A stretch of 64,000 nucleotides of DNA. Origin: a virus. The notes under the pieces are model-generated. The model was not told the DNA's origin and did not search any database. It saw nothing but the letters and a program-made list of their open reading frames with translations. The DNA is taken from positions 62,001 through 126,000 of the IMG/VR virus record IMGVR_UViG_3300012363_000001; one strand, given 5' to 3'. Every line of letters begins with the position of its first letter. The stretch's first letter is position 1. The position numbers and the translations under genes are program-made. This document shows positions 31,702 to 40,160 of the stretch, piece by piece.

Positions 31702-32203
31702 TAGAAACCTGATTCCCCTGACGTACTGTGATTATAGCACGTACAGCGGCACAGGTTTCTTCAAATGTAAGATGGTCGCTTTTTATTTTATTGCATGTGG
31801 GACAACAACTAACCACATTTTCCCTAGTATAACCAACGCTGTTGTCAACTCGGTCAAGGCCGTATCCGGTTTTGCTGCCGCCGAAAAAACCATTACAATA
31901 AGTACATTTTTGGGCTGCGAGCTTTAGAAAATCTTCAAAAGCAAGCGTACATTCCAGCCGACGTTTTTTAGATACTTGGAGTAGATTGCCAAAACGATGC
32001 TGTAAGGTACCCTTCGCTCTCGCCGCCCCCGGATTCCTTTTTCTCCAACCCCGCGAATACTCCCGAAATTGTTCTGAATTTTCGATGTATCTTTGCTGGT
32101 AGTAACCCTTTAGCTTTCGATTGTACCGCTCCCGGCGCCAACACGACTCACACAAGCCTTTGGCATAATGTCGTCGTTCGGGATGACAAAGTGCGTTTTT
32201 CAC
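31688..32203 (-). CDS. HNH endonuclease
   Basis: 171 residues from GTG 32203. A Cys-rich N-terminus (LCHPERRHYAKGLCESCW) and basic linker precede a zinc-HNH core: CTYC (about 107), GLDRVDNSVGYTRENVV, CCPTCNKIKSD. The NDxxGY-like DNSVGY and ENVV are typical of HNH homing enzymes. It is more AT-rich than its neighbours and splits the helicase from the sigma-like gene, suggesting a mobile insertion. Its 3' end overlaps the sigma-like start by 14 bases. Confidence 0.88.
   Translation of the reverse strand: MKNALCHPERRHYAKGLCESCWRRERYNRKLKGYYQQRYIENSEQFREYSRGWRKRNPGAARAKGTLQHRFGNLLQVSKKRRLECTLAFEDFLKLAAQKCTYCNGFFGGSKTGYGLDRVDNSVGYTRENVVSCCPTCNKIKSDHLTFEETCAAVRAIITVRQGNQVSNECR
31731..31739 (-). 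promoter_or_regulatory. Extended -10 promoter for the sigma-like gene
   Basis: Read leftward TG-C-TATAAT, 29 bases before the ATG at 31701, within the 3' end of the HNH gene. A perfect -10 hexamer with TG extension. Confidence 0.5.
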
Positions 32204-32206
32204 ATC

Positions 32207-33718
32207 TCATTTTCCCAGACTCATTCGCCAGTCTACGTCCTCCACGGGACCATAAATCTCCTCATACACCTTCTTCCGGAACTTCGCATGCCGGCTCACC
32301 GGTTCAACGTTCGCGACGTCGAAGTCAAAGATATTGCAGGCTATTTTCTCTCCGGGCTTATGAAGTCTCGTACATCTACCTACAGATTGGCGGACCTCGA
32401 TTTCTGATTTTCCGCCGCGGAGGTTTATCATCGTCTTCACTGCCTGTACGTCAGTACCCGTACTGATGCAGCTGGTACCGACGAGGATAGGCAAACGCAG
32501 ATTATTAAATTCTCGAACCAGAAAGTTCGGCTCACTGACATGATAGGCGTCAGGGACCTTGCCTTTGTTCTCAGCGTCCAAAGGCCCATGAGCAAATCCG
32601 ACCCGATGCCGGAGCTGAGGCAGAAGTTGGACGAACTGCTCAATCTCATCCACGAGAATCAATACCGGGTGACCGTAGGCCGCCACGGAATTGTTGGCAA
32701 TCAAAGCCGCTTGGCTGACAACCACAGGGTTGTAGTACAGATGCGTCCGGGTCATGTCATTCACGTCCTGACCCCGGAACGGAGACTGAGAAAAAGTCTT
32801 GACCATCCTGAACACGGGCTTGGCAAGGTACGGAGGATTGTGGTCAACTCCTTCACGGACAGTCATGCGAAGAACGACTGGCCCGGTTATAGCGCCAAGG
32901 AGCGTATCCAGGCCGTCGTTTCGCATCTGGGTACCCGAGAAGAAGAATCGGTAGGGAGCGGCCTTCATAAGCCCAAAGCAGACGTTTGCCAGGGTCTGTG
33001 CTGGGCAGAGATGGGATTCATCGGCAATAAAGACCTGGACCTGGCTTAAGGCCTGCTGCTCCGGGGAATCTTCTTCGATTCTAATCAGGGACTGCGGAAT
33101 GCCCACGGTTATGAGCTTGTGGACTTCTTTCCGGCCGTCAAAAAACTGTCCAACCCGACGCCGGCCGAAGTGTTCAATGAACAGGTCCCGAATCTGCTCA
33201 GCGATACTGAGACTCGGGGCCATGACCAAAGTCTTCAAACCGAGTTCCTTCACCAGATGAAGAATAATAAAAGTCTTCCCGAGGCCGGTCGCGAGTTCCA
33301 CGGCACAGTGACGGTGGTGGAGCATTTTCTCGGTGGCCGTGAACTGATACGGATACCTCTCATTCACGGGCTTGGCGTCCCAGGCCATGAGTTTTGGCTC
33401 TGGATATTCGATTTGGGAACGGATTTCGTCGGATCGGACAATGGACTCGACAAAGGACTTGAGACCGGAGTAAGTCCACATTCCTTCTTCGTCGATGAAG
33501 AGCAAACACTTCTTCCGCTCAGCCTTGAGGGTTTTCATCTTTTCCTGGTAGGCTTCTTCTCCATACTTTCGCCGGAACCAGTGAGCGTGCCTGTGCCTCT
33601 GAATCAGGTAGTCGACTTTCTTGTCTACGTACGTGAGACCGGTCTGAAGTTCTCCCAGACGGTCTTCGTATCCGCGGATGTACATCCGTACCGGGTCAAC
33701 AACGTCAAGAATGCTCAT
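32207..33718 (-). CDS. UvsW-like SF2 DNA helicase
   Basis: 503 residues. Motif I ATGLGKTF, motif Ia VMAPSLSIAEQ, motif II ADESH, motif III FFSGT, motif V GTSCISTGTDV and motif VI RQSVGRCTR are all present, so the helicase core is intact. The N-terminal 120 residues precede a Q-motif-like YPYQFTATEKM. T4 UvsW-type helicases unwind R-loops and recombination intermediates and help switch from origin to recombination-dependent replication. ATG overlaps the upstream stop as ATGA. Confidence 0.85.
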   Translation of the reverse strand: MSILDVVDPVRMYIRGYEDRLGELQTGLTYVDKKVDYLIQRHRHAHWFRRKYGEEAYQEKMKTLKAERKKCLLFIDEEGMWTYSGLKSFVESIVRSDEIRSQIEYPEPKLMAWDAKPVNERYPYQFTATEKMLHHRHCAVELATGLGKTFIILHLVKELGLKTLVMAPSLSIAEQIRDLFIEHFGRRRVGQFFDGRKEVHKLITVGIPQSLIRIEEDSPEQQALSQVQVFIADESHLCPAQTLANVCFGLMKAAPYRFFFSGTQMRNDGLDTLLGAITGPVVLRMTVREGVDHNPPYLAKPVFRMVKTFSQSPFRGQDVNDMTRTHLYYNPVVVSQAALIANNSVAAYGHPVLILVDEIEQFVQLLPQLRHRVGFAHGPLDAENKGKVPDAYHVSEPNFLVREFNNLRLPILVGTSCISTGTDVQAVKTMINLRGGKSEIEVRQSVGRCTRLHKPGEKIACNIFDFDVANVEPVSRHAKFRKKVYEEIYGPVEDVDWRMSLGK

Positions 33719-33870
33719 TCATCCCACCAGGAACCATTTCGATAAACCAGGCGACGCGGCTCTGTCAGGTACTTCCACTTTGGGCAGTTAGGGAAGTGTC
33801 GGGCCACCCAGATTCCTGGTTGCCGATGCTTGAACACTCTCTGACAAATAAAGCAACGAACTTTTTTCAT
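33715..33870 (-). CDS. Small Cys/His protein (51 aa)
   Basis: ATG 33870 overlaps the upstream stop, and its TGA overlaps the helicase ATG, both as ATGA. The sequence MKKVRCFICQRVFKHR followed by HFPNCPKW looks like a C2HC zinc finger. Basic and aromatic; may bind nucleic acid. Confidence 0.6.
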   Translation of the reverse strand: MKKVRCFICQRVFKHRQPGIWVARHFPNCPKWKYLTEPRRLVYRNGSWWDE

Positions 33871-34523
33871 TCACATAACCTTCGGTAAACCCATTCCAAG
33901 GCATCGGTAAGTCTTCGCTGAGTGTCACCGGTCAACCAAATCCAGCGGGCTTCCTTCCATTCCCCAAGTGCCTCCAGAAAGACTCCGGGTTCTGTCAGCA
34001 GTCCCAATCCGGTTTGATTCATGACGTCAATGAGTTGACTATCGATTTTCTTAATCTGCTCTAAGTCATGGGCTCTGTTAGGGTCGGGGATGTTGCGGTC
34101 ACGGTCTACCGGGGCACAGATAAACGTCAGGGACTTTGGTAGACCACATGGACCTTCCATTAGCCGTTTGGTTCTTTCCACGAGGTCTTGAATCAAGGGG
34201 TTCTGGCGAAATTCCGGAGTCATGTAGAGAAGAGAGTTCAATGGACTTCCATCGCTGATAATCAGAGAATCTCTTCCTCCGTTGATGACCATCGTGTACT
34301 CTGTCCTGTATTGACGGTCCATGATTTTGCATTGGTCTAGGTCGTAGAGAACCGGCATTTCCAAATTCTCCAGAGCCAGAAAAAACTTTCTTTCAGCGAT
34401 GTAGTAACGAGCTACTTCGGTGATGAACTCAGCTGCCAATCCTCTTTCCTTCAGGGTAGCAAAGAGCATAGCCGCGGTAGTGGTCTTCCCACTTGCTGGA
34501 CTACCGACGAAGTTCACGAGCAT
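33867..34523 (-). CDS. P-loop kinase-like protein (NadR/AAA type)
   Basis: 218 residues from ATG 34523 (MLVNFVGSPASG), chosen for the GAGGTGG site seven bases upstream. The Walker A is VGSPASGKTTTA near the start. An SDGSPLNSLLYM element around residue 92 and a DRDRNIPD stretch resemble the lid and acceptor region of NadR-like nucleotide kinases and related phage AAA proteins. The substrate is unknown. It is the first gene of the leftward transcription unit after the divergent control region. Confidence 0.65.
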   Translation of the reverse strand: MLVNFVGSPASGKTTTAAMLFATLKERGLAAEFITEVARYYIAERKFFLALENLEMPVLYDLDQCKIMDRQYRTEYTMVINGGRDSLIISDGSPLNSLLYMTPEFRQNPLIQDLVERTKRLMEGPCGLPKSLTFICAPVDRDRNIPDPNRAHDLEQIKKIDSQLIDVMNQTGLGLLTEPGVFLEALGEWKEARWIWLTGDTQRRLTDALEWVYRRLCE

Positions 34524-34545
34524 TGTCATCCACCTCAAGACTTTG

Positions 34546-34551
34546 AGTATA
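34546..34551 (-). promoter_or_regulatory. Leftward -10 box of the late arm
   Basis: Read leftward TG directly followed by TATACT, 22 bases before the ATG at 34523, leaving room for the ribosome site. No good -35 at 17 bases. First promoter candidate of the leftward block. Confidence 0.45.
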
Positions 34552-34687
34552 CACCAAACCGGGGCTCTGACGCGAAAAAGAAAATTTTTCCCATTAAGGC
34601 GCAGCCAATTTGTTAAGCTGTCAGAATTCTACGAACTCAAAAAATCACCTTCTTATATGTGTCATGATAATAGGATTTAGATAGTGA

Positions 34688-34830
34688 CACTGAAGCCTCA
34701 TCAAAAATAAACTGAGGCTTCAGATCCGGGGAGAGGAAAAATAAACTGACGCTTCAGAGATGTAGGTACTGTGAAGCACCGTTTTATTTTTTCTTTCGGA
34801 TGAGGCTTCAGTGTTGGTGAAGCCTCATCG
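34688..34830. repeat. Six-copy inverted motif cluster in the divergent control region
   Basis: The motif TGAAGCCTCA(T) occurs at 34690-34702 (+), 34712-34723 (-), 34746-34757 (-, one change), 34770-34779 (+, partial), 34799-34812 (-) and 34816-34829 (+). Copies 1/2 and 5/6 form perfect inverted repeats (11-bp stem with 12-base loop; 12-bp stem with 7-base loop). The rest of the 34524-34850 interval is AT-rich without a gene. Likely operators for a phage regulator, perhaps the HTH protein that follows; an origin with iterons is the alternative. Confidence 0.7.
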
Positions 34831-34834
34831 TTCG

Positions 34835-34843
34835 TGCTACCAT
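34835..34843 (+). promoter_or_regulatory. Extended -10 box of the rightward arm
   Basis: TG-C-TACCAT with exactly seven bases to the GTG at 34851, and no ribosome site in between. It abuts motif copy 6, so a bound regulator would block it. Confidence 0.45.
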
Positions 34844-34850
34844 ACCGGCC

Positions 34851-35558
34851 GTGACAGAAGCTTGGAAAGGCAGAATTTTTACCTTCGCGGACCCCAGAAA
34901 CGGGAAAGTTTTTTACGTTGGGTCTGTAGACTCCGGAGAACCATCCCCGGAAGAACAATGGCTCAGGATGAAGGCCTTGACCCCGCCAGGAATTCTTCCG
35001 GACAGGGTCGTTTACCAGGAGCTAGTTGAGTTCGCTTCTCACGAGGAAAGACAAAAGAGCCTCTGGTCATTCATGAAGATGTACCCTGACCTTCTCAACG
35101 ACCGAATCGGGAAAGAGGTCAATAGAAAAGAAGTCCTGCTCATGATTCTCGGGAGGAGAAATCCCTGCACCATGAGTGATAAACAACTTGCTGCAGCCTC
35201 GGGGTTGAGCCGAAGTCAAACTCAGAGATACCTGAAAAAGTTCCAAGAAGGTGGTATAATCTCCGTTCGACGCAAAAGATATTTTTTGGGACAAGGATGG
35301 GCCAACGACCGGACCATCATCGTCAACGAGGACCAAGATGCAATATCAGAAGCCAAAGTCAGTAAGCAAAGACATGTTCGTAAAAGGTCCGCAGCTGCAG
35401 AAGAAAGTTCTCAGCACCCTGAAGACCTGCGCGGACATGGTGGGGGCGACTCTGGGACCGGGCGGGATGCCGGTGCTCATCGAGAGACAGGAAGTGGGAC
35501 TGCCGCCAATGGTCACGAAGGACGGGGTAACGGTATTCAGGCACCTTGGGTTCAATGA
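34851..35558 (+). CDS. Helix-turn-helix regulator with long overlap into groEL
   Basis: 235 residues from a leaderless-looking GTG. Residues about 100-150 contain CTMSDKQLAAASGLSRSQTQR then YLKKFQEGGIISVRRKRYF, a winged-helix pattern. The first 70 residues have a beta-rich FTFADPRNGKVFYVG start. From about residue 163 the frame overlaps the chaperonin gene by 221 bases, and the sequence turns into Gly/Arg/His-rich low complexity. The functional protein probably ends around residue 160. It sits next to the operator-like repeats, so autoregulation is likely. Confidence 0.65.
   Translation: MTEAWKGRIFTFADPRNGKVFYVGSVDSGEPSPEEQWLRMKALTPPGILPDRVVYQELVEFASHEERQKSLWSFMKMYPDLLNDRIGKEVNRKEVLLMILGRRNPCTMSDKQLAAASGLSRSQTQRYLKKFQEGGIISVRRKRYFLGQGWANDRTIIVNEDQDAISEAKVSKQRHVRKRSAAAEESSQHPEDLRGHGGGDSGTGRDAGAHRETGSGTAANGHEGRGNGIQAPWVQ
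35252..35260 (+). promoter_or_regulatory. Extended -10 promoter for the chaperonin gene
   Basis: TG-G-TATAAT, a perfect extended -10, 77 bases before the groEL ATG and inside the HTH gene. It allows chaperonin expression when the upstream operator region is shut. Confidence 0.5.
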
Positions 35559-37110
35559 CAGCACCTCGCAACTCATCATGGAATCGGTTCGTGATGCTGC
35601 GGTCCGGACGGCCAACGAGGCCGGCGACGGGACCACGACCGCAACCGTGCTCGCAGAGGCCATTACCCGGAAGATAAGCGAATATTGCCAAGCAAACCCA
35701 AAGATTTCTCCACAGCGAGTTGTCAGAACCCTGGAAGACGCCTTCCGGTGGTACGTTGAACCGACCATCAAGCAGAATTCCATCCCCGCGGATAGTACGA
35801 CCCCAGAGGGCTTGAATATCCTCAAGTCCGTGGCCAAGGTCAGTGCCAACGGTGACACAGCCCTCGCAGAAGCCGTGATGGAATGCTTTCGGCTTGTCGG
35901 TGATGACGGCAACGTGACCATCATGGAGTTACCGGGCGAAAGCCACTACGAGGCCGAGAAGATTGACGGTTACCCGATTCCTATCGGCTATGAGGATTGC
36001 TGCGGACCGTTCTACCAAAAGTTCATCAACGACCCTGCGGCACAGGTTTGTTACCTGGAGCGTCCGGTCTTCATTCTCTACCATGGGCCAATCAATCAGA
36101 CCCAGACCGCGGTCCTGCTTCTGGAGCGCATCGGCGATGCCTGGCAGAATCAAGGGTATGCGCACAATGTCGTCCTCGTGGCCACGAAATTCAGTGAGGC
36201 TGCTCTGGCCGACTTTGCCGTGAACTTCCTGGATGCACACAGCATCAACGTCTATCCGTTGCTGGCGCCACTGAGTGCTATGCGAACTGGTCAGTATGAA
36301 TTCCTGAAGGACCTTTCAGCTCTGACCGGGGCGAAGATTTTTGACGGCCTGGATTTTCCGCTGGAGCGCGCAGAACTGAACGAGCTTGGTGGCGGGGTTA
36401 CGGCATTCGAAGCCGGTCGCTTCCGGTCTGCAATCATCGGCAGGAACGATGAAATCCTGGTCCTGGAGCGGGTCGACAATCTTCAGAAGCAGATTCAAGC
36501 CGAGTCCGGGGAATTGGAGAAGGCTCTCGTCCAGGAACGCATCGGCAAGCTCACCGGCGGCATCGCCAAACTGAAGGTTTTCGGTTCGAGCTTCGGTGAG
36601 ACCCGGGAAAAAAGAGACAGGGCTGAAGATGCAGTCTGCGGAGTCCGAGGTACTATCAACCACGGAGCCCTTCCGGGTGGAGGTTGGACTCTCTTGAAAA
36701 TTGCCCGGGAAATTAACCTGGTCGAACATTCACTACAGACCGAAATCCTCAAGCAAGTCCTGGCTCCGGCTCTCAAAGAGACTGCGGCACTCATTTTCTC
36801 AAATTCTGGTCACACGACCGAAGAGGTTGACACCATCATCGGCAAAATCACTGAGTCCATGAGGAATTCCAAGACCGTCTACGACGCCCTTGAAGGTAAG
36901 TATGTCGATGCTCTTGAGGGAGGAATTTTGGATAGCGTACCCGCGGTTAGGGTAGCTATCCAGACCAGCCTCAGCATCGCTTCGCAGCTCGGGACCTGTG
37001 GCGGAACCGTGGCTTTCAAGAGAGACCTAGAAGTGGAAAGGACCGAAGCCCGGGATACAGCTGAATGGATTCGCAGTGCCAACGTCAACGAAGCCGACGA
37101 AAGAGCCTAG
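35338..37110 (+). CDS. groEL: GroEL-like chaperonin
   Basis: 590 residues (host GroEL about 548), with GAGGA before the ATG. The nucleotide site is conserved: ATLGPGG, VTKDGVTVFR (Asp as GroEL Asp52), EAGDGTTTATVLAEA, and RDRAEDAVCGVRG, which aligns with the catalytic Asp398 region, then GALPGGG. The apical domain differs strongly from bacterial GroEL (TVLLLERIGDAW, GPFYQKFINDPA), and the GGM-repeat tail is absent. Phage chaperonins fold capsid or other phage proteins; some work without GroES. A possible GroES-like gene is on the other arm at 30306. Confidence 0.9.
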   Translation: MQYQKPKSVSKDMFVKGPQLQKKVLSTLKTCADMVGATLGPGGMPVLIERQEVGLPPMVTKDGVTVFRHLGFNDSTSQLIMESVRDAAVRTANEAGDGTTTATVLAEAITRKISEYCQANPKISPQRVVRTLEDAFRWYVEPTIKQNSIPADSTTPEGLNILKSVAKVSANGDTALAEAVMECFRLVGDDGNVTIMELPGESHYEAEKIDGYPIPIGYEDCCGPFYQKFINDPAAQVCYLERPVFILYHGPINQTQTAVLLLERIGDAWQNQGYAHNVVLVATKFSEAALADFAVNFLDAHSINVYPLLAPLSAMRTGQYEFLKDLSALTGAKIFDGLDFPLERAELNELGGGVTAFEAGRFRSAIIGRNDEILVLERVDNLQKQIQAESGELEKALVQERIGKLTGGIAKLKVFGSSFGETREKRDRAEDAVCGVRGTINHGALPGGGWTLLKIAREINLVEHSLQTEILKQVLAPALKETAALIFSNSGHTTEEVDTIIGKITESMRNSKTVYDALEGKYVDALEGGILDSVPAVRVAIQTSLSIASQLGTCGGTVAFKRDLEVERTEARDTAEWIRSANVNEADERA

Positions 37111-37112
37111 AC

Positions 37113-37370
37113 GTGCCTTTGTATTATTTCCAATGTCCCGGCTGCGGCCGCAAGGAACGTAGACTTCTCAGCACAGAAGAAGTCGAAGTTCAGCGGTATT
37201 GCATCTGCGGCAAGGTCCTGGTGCGGACTCCGAAAGGCTCTCAGGCCCAGGTTGTCGAGACCCTTGACAACGGGGTTATGATTCGCAAATTGACAAGGCC
37301 CGCCGATGCTGAGAGAATTCACCGCGAACGCTCTCTGAAGTTTGACCGAGAAATGGAAGAAAACAAGTGA
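37113..37370 (+). CDS. FmdB-like zinc-ribbon protein (85 aa)
   Basis: GTG at 37113 two bases after the groEL stop; the product begins PLYYFQCPGCGRKE after the initiator, then RYCICGK, a four-Cys zinc ribbon of the FmdB type. The tail is charged. The stop overlaps the next GTG (GTGA). Function unknown. Confidence 0.65.
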   Translation: MPLYYFQCPGCGRKERRLLSTEEVEVQRYCICGKVLVRTPKGSQAQVVETLDNGVMIRKLTRPADAERIHRERSLKFDREMEENK

Positions 37371-39502
37371 TAAGACTCAAGTGGCTGAAAATGAAAGCCT
37401 TTCGAAGTTTCGCGGAAGAGGCTTTCATCAAATTCCCTGAGACTGGTCTCGTTCTCATCCGAGGCAACGACAACAAGAGCGGTGAATCGAGCGGAACCGG
37501 GAAGAGCAATGTCAATTTGGCCATTGCTTACGCCCTGGATTTTCCTGGTCAATTGCCGGCGACTGAATTACAGTCTTGGCTTACTGACGAGCCCCTGCAG
37601 GTCTACTTGTGCCTGGGCACACCACAAGGTGACGTAGTCATTGGCCGCGGAAAGAAAAACGTTCTCAAGATTGGCGACCAAACCATCACCGGCGCCCGGG
37701 CCATCAGCGAGAATTTTCAGAAGGTCTTTGGTCAGATTCCAGAAGTTCTAGCTGCGCTGACGTATAGAGCACAGGCCCGCGGAGGTCTGTTCCTCAGCAA
37801 GACTGACTCAGAGAAAAAAGAATTCCTATCTCAACTGGTGGGCCTGGACCGGTTCGAGGCCTCGGTGGACGCAGCCGAAGAAGAAATCAAAAACCTGACC
37901 AGGCAGTTACCTCAGCTGGAAGCTGCTCTACAAAGCGAGAAGCAAGCCCTAGAAAGAAAGAAGAACAACACCGGACAGCTTATTTTCGAAGACGATTCTG
38001 GGGTTGTGACTGTCCTGGAGGATGCGCAGCGCAGGCTTGAAGAAGCGAAGAACCAACACGAAGAAGCCAAGCAGGCGGTTAAGGTTCTGTCATCACAGAA
38101 TATTAGCGAGGGCGGGTTTAACAAGAAGATGGACGACCTATCCGCGGTCATCCTCGGTCTTGAAAAAGATGCCCGGGAGGTACGTGCTCAGGTAATGCCC
38201 AAGAGTGAATTGGTAGCTCTTCGGGAGAGTATCATCAAAAGAATCAAAGACCTTCAGGCTGATGACACCGCCCGGAAAAAGAAAGAAGACGCAGCCATTC
38301 AGGACATGAGGCAGAAACTGACCGGAGCCCTCAGTATTGCTGCCAGTCTCCCGCACCTGGAAAAAGAACTTCATTCCATTGAAGCCAAAATCAAGGCCGT
38401 CAAGGAAGACCTTTGCCCGACGTGCGGTCAGGAATGGCCTCAGGATGTTGCCATGGATATCTCCAAGTACATGGAGGAAATGGCTCAGCTCAAGACAAAG
38501 ATTCACAACATCCAAAACGTAGTTATCCCGTTCACCATCACGGTCCAACGTGCCATCGCCGTTGCGCAAAATGCATTCCAGCCTCACGAAGACATCAAGA
38601 AGCTTGAAGACCTGAAGATACGATTCGATGATGATATTAGCGCCGAGGCCGCCCGATTTGAAAGAGAAAAGCTCCAAGCCCTTGACGCGCTGAACACAAA
38701 GACGACTGCGCTGAGAGCTGACTTTGAGAACGTCCGCCGGGAGAAATACAAAAAAGAAATGGAAGCCGAGGCTTTGGTCTCTAGCCGGCTTGCAAAGGTG
38801 CTTGAGTTGGGGAACTTCATCGCCCATGCCCGAAACAAGATTGAAGCCATCAAGGGTGGGAACGAATGGAAGCAAAGAGAATACGACCGCAATACCCAAG
38901 AAGTCCTGACTCAGGAAGAATTGGTAATTGTGGCTCAGGGAAAGCTGACGACCTTGCAGAAGAGTTTGGCCCAGGAAAAAGACTACGTGGAAATGGTGGG
39001 CCGCAACGGATTCCTGGGGCTGGTTTTCGACGAAATCCTGCAGGAAATCAGTGAAGAGGCCAATACCCGACTTGGACGGTTACCGAACGTATCTCATGTG
39101 ACTATTAGGTTCAGGACCGAATCACTCCTGCAGAAAGGTACGCTCAAGAAGTCCATCGTGCCGTTGGTGAATGTCGGCGGCCACGAAGGTAGACTCGAAG
39201 CGGCGCTCAGTGGCGGCATGAAAGCCAGCGTGCATCAAATCGTCGACCTGGCTCTCATGGACGTGATTCAACGCCGGACTGGTTGCATGCCTGGTTGGTT
39301 CTCAATGGACGAAAGCGGGGAAGGCCAGGGACTGGTGACTAAGGAATCCGCATTGGAAGTTCTTCGCAGCTATGCTCAGGAGAAGCTCATCCTGGTGATT
39401 GACCACATGACCGAAGTTAAAGAATCTTTTTCGCAGTTTATCGACATTGAATTCGACAAATCGACTGGGCATTCTCGGGTGGTCTCGTGTCCAAAAGACT
39501 AA
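37367..39502 (+). CDS. SbcC/Rad50-like ATPase
   Basis: 711 residues from a GTG overlapping the upstream stop. Walker A SSGTGKSN (Lys46), then two long coiled-coil arms around a zinc hook CPTCGQEW near residue 348. The ABC signature ALSGGMKAS is near 608 and Walker B FSMDESGEGQG near 645. Length fits the phage gp46-type subunit. It pairs with the SbcD-like nuclease at 29264, which is on the opposite strand, an unusual split for an SbcCD pair. Role: DNA end resection and fork processing. Confidence 0.9.
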   Translation: MIRLKWLKMKAFRSFAEEAFIKFPETGLVLIRGNDNKSGESSGTGKSNVNLAIAYALDFPGQLPATELQSWLTDEPLQVYLCLGTPQGDVVIGRGKKNVLKIGDQTITGARAISENFQKVFGQIPEVLAALTYRAQARGGLFLSKTDSEKKEFLSQLVGLDRFEASVDAAEEEIKNLTRQLPQLEAALQSEKQALERKKNNTGQLIFEDDSGVVTVLEDAQRRLEEAKNQHEEAKQAVKVLSSQNISEGGFNKKMDDLSAVILGLEKDAREVRAQVMPKSELVALRESIIKRIKDLQADDTARKKKEDAAIQDMRQKLTGALSIAASLPHLEKELHSIEAKIKAVKEDLCPTCGQEWPQDVAMDISKYMEEMAQLKTKIHNIQNVVIPFTITVQRAIAVAQNAFQPHEDIKKLEDLKIRFDDDISAEAARFEREKLQALDALNTKTTALRADFENVRREKYKKEMEAEALVSSRLAKVLELGNFIAHARNKIEAIKGGNEWKQREYDRNTQEVLTQEELVIVAQGKLTTLQKSLAQEKDYVEMVGRNGFLGLVFDEILQEISEEANTRLGRLPNVSHVTIRFRTESLLQKGTLKKSIVPLVNVGGHEGRLEAALSGGMKASVHQIVDLALMDVIQRRTGCMPGWFSMDESGEGQGLVTKESALEVLRSYAQEKLILVIDHMTEVKESFSQFIDIEFDKSTGHSRVVSCPKD

Positions 39503-39792
39503 CGGTGCAAGAGGTTCTACTTCTGAAGTCAGCTGCTCGGACAGCACTCCTTGAAGCGCCCAGACCCTGCATTCTCCCAGACTCGGGGCAATACGACCTC
39601 GGCGAAGGTGAGCTGGTGGCGATTTCTTATCTTCAGGGGTCCTTGGCGCTTTTGAACCGAAGAGGGCTGTTAGTTCCCGACTGGCAAGAGAAATTTGAAA
39701 TCCTTCTCTGGAACCAGTACTCAGAACCGGACGTCGATTACCACGACTACGATGACGGGGACCCGAAGCCAAAAGCTCCGAAGAAGAACTGA
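39487..39792 (+). CDS. Hypothetical protein (101 aa)
   Basis: GTG at 39487 overlaps the SbcC end by 16 bases. Helical sequence with an acidic DVDYHDYDDGD tail and terminal KPKAPKKN. One Cys. No family recognised. Confidence 0.5.
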   Translation: MSKRLTVQEVLLLKSAARTALLEAPRPCILPDSGQYDLGEGELVAISYLQGSLALLNRRGLLVPDWQEKFEILLWNQYSEPDVDYHDYDDGDPKPKAPKKN

Positions 39793-39799
39793 GGATTCG

Positions 39800-39808
39800 T
39801 GATATACT
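39800..39808 (+). promoter_or_regulatory. Extended -10 promoter
   Basis: TG-A-TATACT, 63 bases before the ATG at 39872. A short inverted repeat (TCAGAC...GTCTGA, about 39816-39835) follows and could lie in the 5' leader. Confidence 0.5.
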
Positions 39809-39871
39809 TCTGTCCTCAGACTATATTCGGTCTGAAACGAAAATGCATTACACAGAATATTGGAGACTCTA

Positions 39872-40150
39872 ATGCGTCGCATGAAAAAAGACAAAAGCCC
39901 TTGGGCTGACTTGGATGTGGAGTTCAAAGAGAACGTCGCCGGCATGACTGACGAAGAAATCAGCCAGCGGATTGCCGAAGTCGCGATGAATGAAGTTGAG
40001 AATCTGGCGGCAAAGAAAGCTGACCAAGACCTCAAAGAAAAGCGCGACGCAGCTAAGTTTGCCGGGGAGCAGTATTCGGAAGCGACGAAGATGAACAGGC
40101 TTCGCATCAGCTTCGCGCATTCCATTCTGGAAGCTCGCGGCAAGCGATAA
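39872..40150 (+). CDS. Hypothetical charged helical protein (92 aa)
   Basis: Start at ATG 39872 (MRRMKKDKSPW), with GGAG upstream. Almost entirely charged helix (MTDEEISQRIAEVAMNEVEN, then KKADQDLKEKRDAAK), no cysteine. It has its own promoter and precedes the endonuclease and RNR. Function unknown. Confidence 0.55.
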   Translation: MRRMKKDKSPWADLDVEFKENVAGMTDEEISQRIAEVAMNEVENLAAKKADQDLKEKRDAAKFAGEQYSEATKMNRLRISFAHSILEARGKR

Positions 40151-40153
40151 ACT
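40148..40153 (+). promoter_or_regulatory. -10-like TAAACT seven bases before a start codon
   Basis: TAAACT with exactly seven bases to the ATG at 40161 and no ribosome site. It lacks the TG extension, so it is a weaker member of the leaderless class. Confidence 0.3.
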
Positions 40154-40160
40154 TCTAGTC

